From JABAAE01 sp905480545 (GTDB taxonomy: Bacteria > Planctomycetota > Planctomycetia > Pirellulales > Pirellulaceae), in contig CALSOR010000003.1 in NCBI GenBank assembly GCA_943788025.1, positions 62,001-126,000 of the forward strand: a DNA stretch of 64,000 nucleotides, written 5' to 3'. Made by a program: the position numbers and the translations under genes. The notes under the pieces were generated by a model. It saw nothing but the letters and a program-made list of their open reading frames with translations. It was not told where the DNA came from and did no database searches. Shown here one piece after another: positions 9,357 through 18,125 of this stretch; position 1 is the first letter of the stretch; every line of letters begins with the position of its first letter.

Positions 9357-9678
9357 ATGGCAGCCGAAGAACTTCGCCCGGGTGACTGGGTTATCTACAA
9401 AATGCAAAAAGCAAGTAGTTCGCCGGGGGCCCCGAGCAAAAGCAACAACTGCATCATCCAAAGGCGAGAACTATACCTACATTGTCGACAAATTTTGGAT
9501 CGTTGAAGCTGTGGAAGGCGATCAATTTCTGTTGCGAACACGCAAGGGCAAGCAGCATCGAATTAACAAAAGTGATTCCCGTCTGCGAAAGCCGAGTTGG
9601 TTTCAAAAGCTGATGTATTCCAGCCGCTTTAAGGCCGTCGAAGCCTCGTTAGAAAATTCGCCCGAAGTCTCCTCGTAA
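9357..9678 (+). CDS. Small conserved planctomycete protein, broken by one extra G
   Basis: The frame starting at ATG 9357 (or 9345) reads MAAEELRPGDWVIYKMQKASSSPG and then loses sense. The +1-shifted frame continues GPRAKATTASSKGENYTY, then IVDKFWIVEAVEGDQF, to a stop at 9678. Removing one G from the G5 run at 9425-9429 joins them as SSSPGPRAKA and gives one continuous protein of about 106 aa. Its conserved look (GDWVIY, PGPRA, DKFWIV, a basic RKGKQH stretch) matches small hypothetical proteins I recall from planctomycetes, of unknown function. The indel may be a sequencing error or a real frameshift; there is no other damage. Reading only 9382-9678 would give a false N-terminus. Confidence 0.7.
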
Positions 9679-9810
9679 TTCACATTGAACAAATCAAGAT
9701 TAACATCGAGTCGGATTTGTTATTCGCATAAAATGATCAATTGCAAAGCGACGCGACGTCCGTATTCATATTTTGTTTCGACAAAATGATTGATTTTGCT
9801 TTTCGGATGG

Positions 9811-10446
9811 CTAGGGCGTCGCAGCGCTGTTTGTGCCTTCAGCGAAATGCTTTAACAAACTCAGCCCCGACTGCTGGCTTTTCTCAGGATGGAACTGCGA
9901 AGCAAAAAGGTTGCCCCGAGAAATCGCCGCACAAAAATCGGTACCATAATTCGCGGTTAATGCGACCAGAGATTGATCGTTCGGGCGAACGTAATACGAG
10001 TGCACAAAATAGAAATGGGTTTCGTTTTTAATCGACGGAAAAGTGTGAAACCAACGGGAGCGCTGGATTTGATTCCAACCCATGTGCGGAACCTTAAACT
10101 CCTTCGGTAAGTCGAATTTGACGACGTCTCCCTGGATGATCCCAAGTCCGTCGTATTCGCCATCCTCAAAGCTTTTTTCAAAAAGCATCTGAAGCCCGAG
10201 ACAAATCCCTAAAAACGGCTTATCCGCAGCAATCCATTCTTGGATGGGTCCTGCGAAACCCCGTTGTTTGATTTCGGAGATTGCGTCACGAAACGCTCCG
10301 ACACCTGGCAAGACTACTTTGTCAAAAGTCGCCATCTGGTTGGGATCAGAAAAAATTTCTGCAGCGAAGCCATTTTTTTCGAACGCTTTTTGAACGCTTC
10401 GAAGATTGCCCATTTGATAATCGATGATGCCGATCTTGGAAGCCAC
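9811..10446 (-). CDS. hisH: Imidazole glycerol phosphate synthase, glutaminase subunit HisH
   Basis: A 211-aa class I glutamine amidotransferase. It supplies ammonia from glutamine to HisF in histidine biosynthesis (PRFAR to IGP and AICAR). The triad is complete: nucleophile C82 in GICLGLQ, H186 and E188 in QFHPEKS. The N-terminus IGIIDYQMGNLRSVQKAF is diagnostic for HisH. No hisF or other his gene lies in the window. It is 12 bp downstream of a membrane-anchored coiled-coil gene on the same strand, probably co-transcribed. It converges with the small gene ending at 9678. Confidence 0.96.
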   Translation of the reverse strand: MASKIGIIDYQMGNLRSVQKAFEKNGFAAEIFSDPNQMATFDKVVLPGVGAFRDAISEIKQRGFAGPIQEWIAADKPFLGICLGLQMLFEKSFEDGEYDGLGIIQGDVVKFDLPKEFKVPHMGWNQIQRSRWFHTFPSIKNETHFYFVHSYYVRPNDQSLVALTANYGTDFCAAISRGNLFASQFHPEKSQQSGLSLLKHFAEGTNSAATP

Positions 10447-10458
10447 GTTCGTTTTCCT

Positions 10459-11428
10459 TTAACCTTGAGGAGCTTGAGCCTTGTCGTCAGCGGGGTTGTC
10501 ACGTTTGAGATCGACGACGCTCAATCCGTCCGACGCACGCAGCTTTATAGTATACGTTTTTCCCTCGACGGCTTGGAAGGAGACCGATTGACCATGTATT
10601 GCACGAATTCCCAGCTCTTTCGATTTGGTCGCGTCATTCGCAATCGTCCAAAAGTCCTGCCAAATGGTTTTCTCAAACTCTGACATTTTCGAACCGCTGG
10701 CATAGGCTTGTGGTCGCGTCCAAGGCTTCTCGATTCTGTGGCCTGTTGACGGAGCCTGATCATTTCCGTACACGCTTTTGAACATGCAAAGCGTCGTTGA
10801 TCGTAAGTTATCGTTTTGTTCGACGTATTTGTCTTCGAATTTTGCTAACCAACATTGTAAAAAAAACTTCTCGACCATCGACTTCAAATTCACGAGGGTC
10901 ATCAATTGGGTTACCTTCGTCGTTAATCTCCTGCAAAGTTATTTTTGTTTTGATTTCCTTGGTTTTCGGATCCTCAATGATTCCATTGACCGTAATTTGG
11001 GCCAAGCGATGATCGACTTTAAGAAGTCGCATGGCGATTTCGAGCTTTTCGATTTTCTCAGCAAGCATTGTAATCTGGACGGATTGTTCTTTGATCGTCT
11101 CGACTTGCTCGCTGATCTTGTCTTCGGCGGCAAGCAGTTTTTGCTTACTGGCACTTAGATCGGCCTGCGTTGCTTCCAGCAAAGACTCGGCTTTGGCGAG
11201 TGCCTGTCGATCTTTGAGCAATGGCTGGATCAGAGTCACGTACCCGAAGTAACCGCCAAAGCCGACAATGGCTACCAAAACGGCAATTATGGCGGTACGG
11301 ACAACGCTGTTTATCGTATTGACACCGTCTGATAAGCCATGGCTTGACTCCGAATTGAAGGAAAGTGGATTAAGTTCCCTATCGAACGAATCGATGGAAC
11401 AATTAAACGGGCGGCGAATATTTCGCAT
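10459..11428 (-). CDS. Membrane-anchored coiled-coil protein of unknown function, frameshifted at an 8-nt homopolymer
   Basis: Not recognised. The 5' part (from 11428) encodes a cytoplasmic N-terminus, one membrane segment (TAIIAVLVAIVGFGGYFGYV, about residues 45-64) and a long coiled coil (KDRQALAKAESLLEAT onward). The frame fails after GREVFF, where the minus strand has eight T (A8 at 10859-10866). Dropping one T restores continuity: GREVFFLQCWLAKFEDKY, and the second frame then runs to a stop at 10459, giving about 320 aa. The second part has a basic and glycine-poor C-terminus with a possible beta-rich segment (KTYTIKLRASDGLSVVDL). The indel could be a sequence error, true frameshift or a site of transcriptional slippage. 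Start choice is uncertain; a later start nearer the membrane segment is possible. Confidence 0.65.
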
Positions 11429-11653
11429 TTTCCGCTTTGTTCTTTGGTAATATCATTAAAAAGCATAGCATTTGCCATGCCACTAGCACAGTTTCGCGGG
11501 AAATGGTTCGTTTGCCCGACTAAATTCGGGTGTCCTGAGAATCCGAAAACAATTGACTGGTTTGCTGTTCTTTTTCTGTTCGACTCCCACCGGATGAATG
11601 GCCCTGGAATAGAATAAAGAAATTCCTTGATGCCGAATTTTGAATGACGTCCA

Positions 11654-13348
11654 ATGAGATCGCCAATACACTCGATCCCGCAGCTTTATCGGAACCTTCG
11701 TCGTTGGACCGAGATCCTTTCGATTCTCAGCAAATACGGATTGGCTGACTGGATCAGTCGCCTTAACATCGATTTTGTAAAGGACAGTTTGAAGTCGCCA
11801 GAAGGAGAGTCGCTCGCGAGACAGTCGCACGAAAGTCGGATACGGTTGGCGTTAACTCAACTTGGTCCAACTTTTATCAAGCTAGGACAACTGTTAAGTA
11901 CACGTGCGGACTTAATCGGCTCGGAAATGGCGGCTGAATTAAGCCTGCTGCAAGATCATGTCGCACCAGAGTCCTATGACAGCATTTGTGCGACCCTGGA
12001 AGCTGAGTTAGGACAAGAGGTAGAGGAAAGCTTTTCCCACTTTGATCACGCTCCAACTGCCACCGCATCCATTGGTCAGGTGCACAAGGCAGTATTGAAA
12101 AATGGAGAGGTGGTTGCGGTTAAGATTCAGCGTTCCGGCGTGGCTGAGACGGTAAAAAGTGATCTCGAAATATTGACAGGTTTGGGGCAGCTTGCGGAAA
12201 AAATTGATGACCTCAAACCGTATCGTCCCAAGCAGGTTGTCGCCGAGTTGACCCGTTCCTTAAAACGCGAGCTCGATTTTGGTAGTGAAGAGCGGAATCT
12301 TTATCAGTTCTATGCGAAATTTGAAAATGATAAAAAGGTCCGAATTCCCAAGCCAATCACCGAACTATCGACTCCGAAAGTACTCACGATGGAGTTTGTT
12401 GTTGGAAAAAATCTGACGGACGTTAATGCGCTCCAGGCGTATGGGCTGGATTTGGATCAATTGACGAAGGAACTGGTTGAGTTAAACGTTGGACTTATTT
12501 TTGACGATGGTTTTTTTCACGCCGATCCACATCCTGGAAACATTTTGGTGGAACCAAACGGGCGGATCGCTCTACTAGATTTTGGATTGGTGGGACGCAT
12601 TGGTGAGGCGACCCGCGAAGACATTGAAGAGATGTTGTATGCCGTGATGAGCAGCGACGTGCCGTTGTTATCCGCGGCGTTGGCCCGATTGTGTGAGTTT
12701 CCTGTCGCACTTGATGAGGCGATGTTGGAGAACGATCTTTCCGATTTCATAGGGCAGTACTCGACGCGATCAATTCAAGACTTTCAAATTGGCAGTGCAC
12801 TCAACGCAATGTTTGATGTGATTCGTCAGCATCAACTTTGTCTCCCGCAAGAGGCGATTTTGCTTCTGCGGGTGATTGTCACCCTTGAAGGGACGGCGCG
12901 AGCATTAAGTCCGAAGTTCGAGATCATGGATGTTTTGAAATCGTTGCATCGCAAGTTGCTTTTCCGCCGGTTATCTCCGTCCCGGCAAATTCGAAAGTTT
13001 CAAAGGTTAGGGATGCAGGTTGAAAAGTTAGCCGAGTCGATGCCACGAAAACTGTCGGGGATCGTGGATCAAATTCGTACCGGAAAAATTGACATTAATA
13101 TCGATCATCGCCGGTTGGGGTCGTCGGTAAATCGGCTGGTGTTAGGAATGATGACCAGCGCACTGTTTTTAGGTTCCTCGATCCTGTTAGCCCAAAACGT
13201 CCCACCTGTTTTGTTTCCCAATGAACCATTTTGGGGGATTGAGAAACTGTCTATTATTGGGATCATCGGCTGCTTTTTAAGTTTTCTTCTGGGGTGTCGC
13301 TTGATTTGGGCGATTATGAACTCGGGAAGCCTCGATCGATCTGAGTGA
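11654..13348 (+). CDS. ABC1/AarF/UbiB-type atypical kinase
   Basis: A 564-aa member of the UbiB/ADCK/ABC1 kinase-like family, required in many organisms for ubiquinone or menaquinone homeostasis. Family hallmarks are present: KxGQ motif at 77-80 (GPTFIKLGQLLSTRADL), ATP-site lysine K157 (VAVKIQRSG), catalytic loop FHADPHPGNILV, and metal-binding LLDFGLVGRI. The C-terminus (about 495-560) has two hydrophobic membrane segments, as in bacterial UbiB. Start MRSPIHSIPQ at 11654 leaves a normal N-terminus. Followed by a strong terminator, so it is probably a single-gene unit. No quinone biosynthesis gene is nearby, so the specific quinone is not known. Confidence 0.92.
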   Translation: MRSPIHSIPQLYRNLRRWTEILSILSKYGLADWISRLNIDFVKDSLKSPEGESLARQSHESRIRLALTQLGPTFIKLGQLLSTRADLIGSEMAAELSLLQDHVAPESYDSICATLEAELGQEVEESFSHFDHAPTATASIGQVHKAVLKNGEVVAVKIQRSGVAETVKSDLEILTGLGQLAEKIDDLKPYRPKQVVAELTRSLKRELDFGSEERNLYQFYAKFENDKKVRIPKPITELSTPKVLTMEFVVGKNLTDVNALQAYGLDLDQLTKELVELNVGLIFDDGFFHADPHPGNILVEPNGRIALLDFGLVGRIGEATREDIEEMLYAVMSSDVPLLSAALARLCEFPVALDEAMLENDLSDFIGQYSTRSIQDFQIGSALNAMFDVIRQHQLCLPQEAILLLRVIVTLEGTARALSPKFEIMDVLKSLHRKLLFRRLSPSRQIRKFQRLGMQVEKLAESMPRKLSGIVDQIRTGKIDINIDHRRLGSSVNRLVLGMMTSALFLGSSILLAQNVPPVLFPNEPFWGIEKLSIIGIIGCFLSFLLGCRLIWAIMNSGSLDRSE

Positions 13349-13363
13349 GATCGTTATTTCCGT

Positions 13364-13419
13364 CCGCTGTTGGTCACGATTCATAGATGCTCAATCGTGA
13401 AAATAACCAACGGTTTTTT
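13364..13419 (+). terminator. Intrinsic terminator after the UbiB-type gene
   Basis: Two stacked helices, CACGATT/AATCGTG (13375-13381 with 13393-13399) and GTTGGT/ACCAAC (13369-13374 with 13406-13411), separated by a small bulge and followed by six T at 13414-13419. Confidence 0.72.
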
Positions 13420-13581
13420 GCTTGAAATGCAGAATTGACCATCTGATGAAGCGATTCTCAATTGAATGTCCGCATCAATTGTCGTCCCCATTAATTGTTG
13501 ATGTTTGGCATCCGCATCTGAAAATCACGACACGTGAAATTATTTCGGTTCTAACAATTTTGTCCGCTTAAAGAGCCGGAC

Positions 13582-15057
13582 CTAGCTCAAAATTTCTGTC
13601 AAAACATTGCCTGCGACGTCGGTCAACCGGAAATCTCGGCCCATGAAGCGATACGTCAATTTTTGATGATCGATGCCCATCAAATGCAGAATCGTTGCAT
13701 GTAAATCATGAACGTGAACTGGGTTTTCAGTCGGCGCAAATCCAAGCTCATCGGTTTGGCCGTACTGAATACCGGGTTTGATTCCGGCACCAGCCATCCA
13801 AATCGTAAATGATTCGATGTGATGGTCACGGCCAACCGAGGCACGAACTTCGCCCATGGGTGTTCGGCCAAATTCACCACCCCAAATCACGAGCGTATCC
13901 TCAAGCAAACCGCGTTGCTTCAGATCAAGAATCAATGCGGTGTTTGCGCGGTCAATTTCTTTCGTTCTTTTCGGCAGATCAGTGATTAAATTTCGCCGCC
14001 ACCTCCATGGTGATCCCAATTCGTGTGATAAAGCTGAACGAACCTGACGTCTCGCTCGATGAGTCTGCGAGCCAGCAAACAGTTATTCGCATAGGATGGT
14101 TTGCCAGGTTCGACGCCATATGAGTCAAGTGTTTCTTTGGATTCACCGGAAAGATCCATCAGTTCTGGTGCACTCGACCTGCATCCGATACGCCATTTCA
14201 TACGCGGCAATTCGGGTCTTGATTTCCGGATCACCGACTGAATCGAGTCGCAAGTTATTCATATCGCGAACCGCATCAACGAATTTGCCCTGACCATCTT
14301 GCCCCCCAATTCCATTTGGTGTGTTCAGATTCAGAATCGGCGTTGAGCCTTTACGAAATGGAACTCCTTGATAGGTCGATGGGCAAAAAACCGCTTGACC
14401 AAAGCTGCGATCCGTTTCGGGGGCCTCTCGGTCCACTTTGTAGCACAACAAACCCGGGAAGGCTGTCCCGATTCCGAACCGATTCCGTAGCTTAGCCAGG
14501 ATCCCATACTTGGTCTGCCCGTCTGTCCAGAGCCTGTGTTCATGAAAATTTTCGCCGGACCGTGATTAAATACGTCGGTTTGCATTGTTTTGTGATGAGA
14601 CAAATATCGTCGACGATTTTTCGATGCTCTGGCAAAAGATCGGATACCTCGGTTCCGCTTTGGCCATATTTCCCAAACGAGCGTGTCGGCCCAAGCAGCT
14701 TCTCGTTGCCCTTCAGAAATGCAAACCGCTTTCCCTTCAACATCTCTTCAGTTGGTTCCTTGCCGTCGAATTTCTTCAACATGGGCTTGTGGTCCCATAA
14801 CTCCAATTGGCTCGGGCCACCTGCCATAAAACAGATAGATGATCTTTTTTGCTGTTTGGTTTGAAGTGAGTCTTCTTGGGTGCGAATGGACTCGCTTTTT
14901 TCGCGTCGTCGGCGTCGTTTGCGAAGATTTGGCCGTCGTTCAAAAGATTAGCGAGGGCAATCGAACCCAAACCAGTTGTGCATTTTCCAAAGAAATGCCG
15001 ACGGGTTTGGTCGCTTAGAATTGCGGAATCAAATTTTTGATGGTCTGTTTTGGTCAT
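13582..15057 (-). pseudogene. DUF1501 (sulfatase-like fold) protein broken by seven single-base indels
   Basis: Homology to the planctomycete DUF1501 family (arylsulfatase-like fold, twin-arginine-like exported proteins) runs from MTKTDHQKFDSAI at 15057 to the stop at 13582, but only by changing frame seven times. Landmarks in order: TRRHFFGKC, AGGPSQLELWDHKP, DDICLI, DVFNHGPAKIFMNTGSG, LPGFV, YQGVPFRKGSTPIL, APELMDLSGESKETLDSYG, HTNWDHHGGG, WGGEFGRTPMGE, DHH, HDLHATILHLMGIDH. Inferred indels: A6 at 14845-14850, 14828-14831, 14588-14591, 14461-14462, A6 at 14385-14390, 14178-14179 and 13991-13993. No substitution-type nonsense codon was found, and residues between indels look conserved. The intact partner DUF1549/1553 gene ends 22 bp upstream, the usual two-gene arrangement. 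Either a very recent loss of function or locally poor sequence. Confidence 0.82.
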
Positions 15058-15079
15058 TTAAATTCTGCTTTTAGGCACA

Positions 15080-18013
15080 TTATTCGCGAGTGATAAACTC
15101 ATCCAGATTCATAAGCACTCGGGCGGTGGCGACCCACGATGCAAGTTCCGAATCATCTGTATTGGACAATGCAAAAGTTTGTGTTGCATCGGATTTGTAA
15201 AACTCAAAGCGTGTTTGCTGGAATTCCAAGATGCGGTTTAACTCTTGTTTGTTGGGTAGCCGAGAAAAGGCCGACAAAAAGGCATGCTCAATTCTTTCAA
15301 CATCAGTTTTTGCTGCTGACATGATTTTCTTTCCAAATGCCTGAGCCATTTCGATAAAGGTAGCATCATTCGCAATTGCCAGTGCTTGAATGGGGGTATT
15401 CGAAAGGGAGCGGCGGGTACAGGAGTTGTCGCGATCCGGCCCATCAAATGCAGATAACATCGGGTAAACATTGGCCCGGTAGACTGCCGTGTAGATGGCG
15501 CGCCTAAAGCGGTCAGCACCCTTGCTCGTTGGCCACCTGTGGTTTGCCGAACTTGTTCCAATGACATTCGGTGGAATGGGTGGAAACACTGACGGACCGC
15601 CCATTTTTCTGCTGAGCAATCCGCTGGTGGATAACCCAATGTCACGAACAATTTCGCCTTCAACACGATATCGATTCTGTTTTGAGACCAAACGGTTTTT
15701 GGGATCGATTTGGAAAACCTTGTTACGAAATTTCGACGATTGCTGATAAGTCGCTGACATGGCAATCGTTTTGTACATTCGTTTTAATTTCCAATTGCCA
15801 CGGATCAAATCAGTCGAAAGAAAGTCCAGCAATTTTGAATGGGATGGCAAAGCGCCCTGATAACCGAAGTCGTTCTCCGTTTCGACCAAGCCGATTCCAA
15901 ACATATGCTGCCAAATGCGGTTCGCTTGCACGCGAGGCGTCAGCGGATTGTCGGGAGAAACGAACCACTTGGCAAGTTCGAGCCTGGTTGCGCTGGCGTC
16001 TTTCCGATTCAACGGATGGAGCACCGAAAGCGTTTCGGATTCAACTTTTGGACCTGGATCCAAAAAGTCGCCACGAATTTGAACAAACGAATCTCGCGGT
16101 TTTGGTCGTTCTCTAATTATTAACGTTTTGGCCCGAGAAGTCTCCAGTTGTTTTAATTCGGCGACTAATTTTCGTTTCATCGACTCGAGTTCAGCCGTTC
16201 GGGGATCTGTTTTGAGAATTGCCGAGGAATTGGCTTTAAATTTGAAACGTCCAATGTTGTACCCACCGCCTTGTTCGTAGGTTGTCATTCGAATTTCGAA
16301 TTTGCCGTTGATCGGTTGTTTTAATACGAAATTAGCGTTCCGGTTTGTGTTTAACTTGCCCCCCGTAACATTGATGGCCCAACCCGTTTTGAAGTCGCCG
16401 TCGATCGAATCCTGCACGTCATAATTGTTCTGCGAATGGTCAGCAAATGCAGCAATCAGTTGAATCGGTTTTCCCTTTGAGGCAACGCTTATTTCAGCGA
16501 GGACAAAATTTCCATTGCCGGCTCGACCTGGACCACTTTGCGGTAACGATGGATGCGTTAACGTGTTGAGTTGTAAAGTTTGAATCGGCTCGTCTACCGA
16601 CATGTTGATCACGTACGTGTCCTGCGTGGGATTCTTTCCGCTGGCGAGAATTGATTGATCGTCTAGCTTCGAAAGTGTTGCTCCTTGCAGGCTTTTTGCT
16701 TCTAGAATTCTGGCTTGGGACCACGTCGTTGAAACTTGTTTTTTGAAATCGGTTGCTTTTTGCTTCTGTAACCGCAATTCACGATCGATTGCTGCCAATT
16801 CTGACTTGATCCTGTTGGTTTTGGTTTCCGATTCCTTCGGCAGTTTCAATGAATAAGTCGGTTCGTCCGAGCTGTTAAAAAATGCGTAAAGTTGATAGTA
16901 CTCTTTGTGGGTGATTGGATCGAATTTATGCGTATGGCATTGAGCACATCCGACGGTCAAGCCCAGCCAAACCGCTCCGGTCGTGTCGGTTCTATTCTTT
17001 GTACGTTCGACACGATATTGCTCAGGATCGGAACCACCCTCGGTTTGATGTGGCGTGTTGCGATGGAAACCTGTTGCAATCAGTCTCGATTCATTGACTT
17101 TGGGATCTTCTGAACGAGTCAGCAGGTCACCGGCGAGCTGCTCAATCGTAAATTGGTCAAACGGCATGTCTGCGTTCAATGCATTGACTACCCAATCACG
17201 ATAAGGCCAGATTGATCGCAAACCATCGTTCGCATAACCATTCGAATCAGCGTAACGGGCCAGATCCAACCAGTGCCTTCCCATTCGTTCACCGAAATGC
17301 TTCGAAGCGAGCAATCGATCTACAAGGTCTTCATAAGCATTAGGAGAGCGATCGTTGACAAAAAGAGCCACTTCATTCGCAGTGGGCGCGAGCCCAATTA
17401 GGTCTAAATAGAGCCTTCGAATAAGGGCATTTCGGTCAGCACGCGGAGAAGGAGCGATGCTGTTTGCTTCAAGTTTTGACAACACAAAGTAGTCGATTTC
17501 GTTTTTTGGCCAGGCTCCATTCGAGACGATCGGTGGATCGTAGTTGTTAGGTTTTTGAAACGACCAATGTTTCTCAAATGCAGCACCCTGATTGATCCAT
17601 TTCGTCAAAAGTGCGATTTCCGCTCTGGAAAGTGATTTCCCTGATTCTGGTGGAGGCATTATTTCCGATTCGTCATCAGCGACAATGCGACTGATGAGTT
17701 CACTGTGCGCAGCGTCGCTTGGCTTGATCGCAAAATAACCACCCAAATCCTTTTTAGCTTCCGACTCCAGATCAAAGCGAAGATCTGCTTCACGTTTCTT
17801 TTCGTCTGGTCCATGACATTGGAAGCAGCGATCAGAAAGAATCGGGCGTATGTCTCGATTAAATTCGATCATGCGGACCGTGTTGTCTTTGTTGTCTTGA
17901 CCGGCCAGTTGCAAATTAGGCAGCAAAAATTCAGAAGCTAAAACGCAAAACGCAAGGAGGGTGATGTTTCGGCACCGAACAAGACGAGTAGGTCGAAAGT
18001 AATGAAGATACAT
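15080..18013 (-). CDS. PSCyt1/DUF1549/DUF1553 exported cytochrome-like protein
   Basis: A large exported protein (977 aa from the start chosen) of the planctomycete-specific type. After a signal region (residues about 15-37) comes a PSCyt1 domain with one haem-binding motif, CFQCH at 63-67 (SDRCFQCHGPDEKKREADLR), then DUF1549 (HWSFQKP, FGERMGRHWLDLARYADSNG) and DUF1553 (NPLTPRVQANRIWQHMFGIG, CTRRSLSNTPIQALAIAND). A second CxxCH (VGCAQCHTHKFDP) lies in the DUF1549 part. The frame is open to 18151, but ATG at 18013 gives the signal peptide and avoids overlapping the upstream gene. Paired with the DUF1501 gene 22 bp downstream; such pairs are very numerous in planctomycetes and are suspected to act in extracellular polymer breakdown, without proof known to me. 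Confidence 0.9.
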   Translation of the reverse strand: MYLHYFRPTRLVRCRNITLLAFCVLASEFLLPNLQLAGQDNKDNTVRMIEFNRDIRPILSDRCFQCHGPDEKKREADLRFDLESEAKKDLGGYFAIKPSDAAHSELISRIVADDESEIMPPPESGKSLSRAEIALLTKWINQGAAFEKHWSFQKPNNYDPPIVSNGAWPKNEIDYFVLSKLEANSIAPSPRADRNALIRRLYLDLIGLAPTANEVALFVNDRSPNAYEDLVDRLLASKHFGERMGRHWLDLARYADSNGYANDGLRSIWPYRDWVVNALNADMPFDQFTIEQLAGDLLTRSEDPKVNESRLIATGFHRNTPHQTEGGSDPEQYRVERTKNRTDTTGAVWLGLTVGCAQCHTHKFDPITHKEYYQLYAFFNSSDEPTYSLKLPKESETKTNRIKSELAAIDRELRLQKQKATDFKKQVSTTWSQARILEAKSLQGATLSKLDDQSILASGKNPTQDTYVINMSVDEPIQTLQLNTLTHPSLPQSGPGRAGNGNFVLAEISVASKGKPIQLIAAFADHSQNNYDVQDSIDGDFKTGWAINVTGGKLNTNRNANFVLKQPINGKFEIRMTTYEQGGGYNIGRFKFKANSSAILKTDPRTAELESMKRKLVAELKQLETSRAKTLIIRERPKPRDSFVQIRGDFLDPGPKVESETLSVLHPLNRKDASATRLELAKWFVSPDNPLTPRVQANRIWQHMFGIGLVETENDFGYQGALPSHSKLLDFLSTDLIRGNWKLKRMYKTIAMSATYQQSSKFRNKVFQIDPKNRLVSKQNRYRVEGEIVRDIGLSTSGLLSRKMGGPSVFPPIPPNVIGTSSANHRWPTSKGADRFRRAIYTAVYRANVYPMLSAFDGPDRDNSCTRRSLSNTPIQALAIANDATFIEMAQAFGKKIMSAAKTDVERIEHAFLSAFSRLPNKQELNRILEFQQTRFEFYKSDATQTFALSNTDDSELASWVATARVLMNLDEFITRE

Positions 18014-18125
18014 GAACGAGCGGGGGGATCTGATTTGACGATTTGGAATGAGTGAATGCGGACTTCTCGACGCAAGCTGTCGTCGACTGTATGGAATGAA
18101 GAAGAAGGGCGTACTAGAACCTATT

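Noticed and set aside
10859..10866. Classical -1 ribosomal frameshift at the T8 run
   Set aside because: A -1 shift leads to a stop within a few codons. The frame that continues needs +1 (one T fewer), so slippage or sequence error fits better.
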